This document shows positions 9,371 through 11,094 of a stretch of 11,094 bases of DNA, one piece after another. Within the stretch, counting starts at the first letter, position 1. The number at the start of each line of letters is the position of its first letter. The position numbers and the translations under genes were made by a program. The notes under the pieces were generated by a model. The model made no database searches and was not told the origin of the DNA. It saw only the letters and a list, made by a program, of their open reading frames with translations. Source of the DNA: Gammaproteobacteria bacterium (GTDB taxonomy: Bacteria > Pseudomonadota > Gammaproteobacteria > SZUA-229); contig JARFQK010000009.1 of assembly GCA_029287815.1 (NCBI GenBank), positions 1 to 11,094 of the forward strand. Direction: 5' to 3'.

Positions 9371-9388
9371 GGTCAGAGTGACCCTTTA
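9366..9388 (-). terminator. hairpin after the 224-residue gene, likely terminator
   Basis: TAAAGGGTCA and TGACCCTTTA form a perfect 10-bp stem with a 3-base loop. On the minus strand it begins in the TAA stop (9386-9388) of the accessory gene and is followed by TTCCCGCTTTATTCC, a T-rich but interrupted tail. It could work as an intrinsic terminator, perhaps bidirectionally, but the GGGTCA core also links it to the repeat family. Confidence 0.5.
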
Positions 9389-10060
9389 ATTGTTTCTTGA
9401 GTCTATTCCAATATGTAAAAGCTGATTGTCAAATACCTTTCTGTGAAATTCTATTTTATCGAGACAATTGCTAAAGCAGCCTAGTCTACGTGACAACGAA
9501 GTTACCCAGTCCTTCTTCAGTTCTTTAATGATGGATTCATGTGAGCCCTCGAACTTGTGATTAAATGCATCAAGATGCTCAACATATAACTTACACTGAA
9601 GATGTCCTTCCCCTCCTTTTTTTATTGTTCCACGAATCTTGTTAAGTCCCATGCGAGCTAGACTATCATACGGAATGATCTCAGAGGGACAAAAGAAAAA
9701 GCCCACCTTTGAAACAATCGATAATGGTACTGATGATGTTCCGTCCTTGCGCTTATGAGATGACCATTCATTCTTTTGTATATGCTGTGCTGAATGATCG
9801 ATTGCTGCAGCACCTTGTTTTCGGTTCATCGCTCTGCGTAAGTAAACGTTTAGATACTTTCGAACAAGCTCGCAGTCATCTTTACGAATTGTTCTTGCGA
9901 CACTCCATTCTCCGATGAACCACTTGAACCACGCTTGATCCAAAGTTCCTGGAGTTTTCGAATCAAGAAACCTCTCATACCTTGTGTCTGACCACATTTT
10001 AAGAGCATCAATGATTGCCAACGTAAGCGTGCGTTCAGGGTTTATTTTATCCGTTTTCAT
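9386..10060 (-). CDS. uncharacterised protein of the accessory island
   Basis: 224 residues that I do not recognise with certainty. There is no signal peptide and no membrane segment; the protein is basic and cytosolic-looking. The central block VSKVGFFFCPSEIIPYDSLARMGL (116-139) and the end EFHRKVFDNQLLHIG (204-218) recall the SK-x-x-x-F-x-x-P-x-x-x-x-x-x-D-S and R-x-x-D-x-x-L-x-x-x-G pattern of small hypothetical proteins with helix-hairpin-helix-like folds; this is a memory-level resemblance only. The DNA is visibly AT-richer than the operon to the left and uses AT-rich codons, suggesting acquisition. The ATG has no clear Shine-Dalgarno. The 136 bases upstream (10061-10196) are AT-rich and include TTGACT and TATAAT-like words that could hold its promoter. 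It lies downstream of a restriction-endonuclease remnant in the same direction, so a defence-related role is possible but unproven. Confidence 0.65.
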   Translation of the reverse strand: MKTDKINPERTLTLAIIDALKMWSDTRYERFLDSKTPGTLDQAWFKWFIGEWSVARTIRKDDCELVRKYLNVYLRRAMNRKQGAAAIDHSAQHIQKNEWSSHKRKDGTSSVPLSIVSKVGFFFCPSEIIPYDSLARMGLNKIRGTIKKGGEGHLQCKLYVEHLDAFNHKFEGSHESIIKELKKDWVTSLSRRLGCFSNCLDKIEFHRKVFDNQLLHIGIDSRNN

Positions 10061-10196
10061 TTCGATGATATTGATTTAGAGTGTAATAGTTGGGCGGCAT
10101 TACTATTTCTTTATAGTCAATATATCACTGTACACTGATCCAAAATCTTCGTCTGTGCGTATTTGTTTGCCCTATGGTTTCAATTCAGTTTATATT

Positions 10197-10784
10197 TTAG
10201 GATTGAGCTCTTTTGATACTTACGTCTTCAAAAGAGTTGTACAAATCCGATAAATCCTTAACCTTCATTCTGAACTGGTTCCGCTTCTTTGGCTCTGGCT
10301 TTTTACTTACATTCCTGATCCTTGAGCCCGGGTCATAAATTATTGTTTGAGAGACCATGCTTCTGAGAAATTTTTCAAAGTTCGTTCCAGTACCCAGTTT
10401 TACTGTGTCTCCAAAGTAGTATGACCGGGTACCATTCTTTTTTGTTAATGTTGGCACATAAACAGCTTGCGCATGCTTGATTTTCCAATGATCCAGTAGT
10501 TTTGCAAAGCTCCAGCTTGCAGCAAAGTTTGCATCAGGATCCGCCAAAAACAAACATCCATCAGCGTCTGTTATTTTTCCTGAATTGGTATCAAAACCAA
10601 GGGTGCCGAGTAATAACCCTGTCTTCTCCTGTCGTGTGCCATATTTGTGATAACCATTGAAGTTATATTTATCGTCCTTAAGGTAGCCATATTTTTTCAT
10701 AAAGCTTATAAGATCATTTTCTGCGTAATAACCCGTATGGTGCAAATATTCAAACGAGCCGTATGGTATTGTTATCCAACAATA
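10197..10784 (-). pseudogene. MvaI/BcnI-family restriction endonuclease, 5'-truncated
   Basis: The frame is open from a TAA at 10785-10787 to the TAA at 10197. The first usable start is a TTG at 10745, giving 182 residues, but plausible coding sequence (ITIPYGSFEYLHHTGYY) continues upstream of it, which argues that the true 5' end is missing. Features recall the C-terminal half of MvaI/BcnI-type endonucleases: KKYGYLKDDKYNFNGYHKYG (17-36), AASWSFAKLLDHWKIKHAQA (75-94), VYVP, FGDTVKLGTGTNFEKFL (111-127), IIYDPG (135-140) and KKRNQFRMKVKDLSDLY (153-169). The D...E-x-K catalytic residues of the family lie nearer the N-terminus and are absent, so the product is probably inactive. It is AT-rich, without an adjacent methyltransferase, and its broken end abuts a transposase gene reading the other way. 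The family call is from memory of conserved motifs. A genuine short protein starting at the TTG is the alternative. Confidence 0.6.
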
Positions 10785-10794
10785 TTACGGATAA
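10772..10794. repeat. TTATCC/GGATAA inverted repeat at the endonuclease-transposase junction
   Basis: TTATCC (10772-10777) and GGATAA (10789-10794) flank an 11-base AT-rich loop, where the endonuclease frame ends and just before the transposase start. It may belong to the mobile-element end or its promoter/operator. The exact element boundary cannot be placed without the other end. Confidence 0.3.
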
Positions 10795-10806
10795 TCTTGT
10801 TTGGCA

Positions 10807-11094
10807 ATGACAAACGCCTTACACCCTTTCCATCTTCTCGTAATCGCCATCGCTGGTTGGCTCAACCGCCAGCAACAGGTGGTCATTGATTATCTCATCG
10901 AAGAGAACCGTGTCCTCAAGGGCCAACTCGAAGGACAACGGCTTCGGTTGAAGGATGAACAGCGGATGCGACTGGCCGTTAAGGCCAAGGCGCTGGGGCG
11001 CCAGGCACTTGATGAGCTGGAGACGCTGGTGACACCCGATACACTGCTCGCCTGGCACCGAAAGCTGATCGCGCAGAAGTGGACCTATGTCAAG
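10807..11094 (+). CDS. transposase, N-terminal part (integrase-core type), runs off the window
   Basis: An ATG at 10807 opens a frame of exactly 96 codons to the window edge, with no stop. The protein starts MTNALHPFHLLVIAIAGWLN. It continues with a coiled-coil-like LIEENRVLKGQLEGQRLRL (about 30-48) and a basic helical DNA-binding region including DEQRMRLAVKAKALGRQAL and LVTPDTLLAWHRKLIAQKW (about 74-92). This order (LxEENxxLxxQL, then TDEQRxRLAxKAKxLGRxxL, then VTPDTLLxWHRxLxAxK) is typical of transposases whose C-terminus is a DDE integrase core domain, which would lie beyond 11094. GC content is higher than in the adjacent endonuclease remnant, consistent with a separate origin. A TTG at 10801 is an alternative start; no strong Shine-Dalgarno is seen. 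The IS family is not assigned. Confidence 0.82.
   Translation, partial: MTNALHPFHLLVIAIAGWLNRQQQVVIDYLIEENRVLKGQLEGQRLRLKDEQRMRLAVKAKALGRQALDELETLVTPDTLLAWHRKLIAQKWTYVK

Noticed and set aside
10819..11058. 79-codon minus-strand open frame
   Set aside because: It is the complement of the transposase N-terminus, which has family-like motifs on the plus strand; the minus frame has none.

Overview
The window reads like the chromosome of an environmental Pseudomonadota, probably a gammaproteobacterium. The core genes are moderately GC-rich, the spacers carry CGTCATTCCCGC-type and GGGGTCTGA-type short palindromic repeats, and there is an AT-richer accessory patch. This placement is an inference, since no marker gene is present.

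Layout. Positions 1-440 hold a possible gene tail (3-95) and then a spacer with a short repeat, a weak promoter-like pair and a small GGGGT/ACCCC palindrome. From 7447 down to 441, five genes run head to tail on the minus strand and look like one operon: gluconokinase, SMP-30-type gluconolactonase, glucose 1-dehydrogenase-like SDR, GH133-type glycogen debranching enzyme (amylo-alpha-1,6-glucosidase family), and a 900-residue GH63-family glucosidase of the yeast YMR196W type. Two junctions are 4-base ATGA overlaps and the other two gaps are 27 and 49 bases. The set reads as a complete intracellular route: two glycosidases release glucose from a polysaccharide or glucoside, the dehydrogenase oxidises it to gluconolactone, the lactonase opens it to gluconate, and the kinase makes 6-phosphogluconate for the Entner-Doudoroff or pentose phosphate pathway. 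None of the five shows an export signal.

Positions 7448-8144 are a roughly 700-base gene-free stretch packed with palindromes, two copies of a 21-base direct repeat, two tandem 12-13-base duplications and an inverted-repeat element. It looks like a graveyard of REP/MITE-like elements.

Positions 8145-9305 (minus) encode a membrane-anchored lytic transglycosylase-like protein. A CTTTATTC-rich segment and a strong hairpin separate it from an AT-rich accessory patch (about 9386-10800). That patch holds an unrecognised 224-residue gene and an apparently 5'-truncated MvaI/BcnI-family restriction endonuclease. The truncation lies next to the start of a plus-strand transposase that runs off the window end and has no stop codon inside it. 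This right-hand region looks like a decayed restriction/defence island interrupted by a mobile element.
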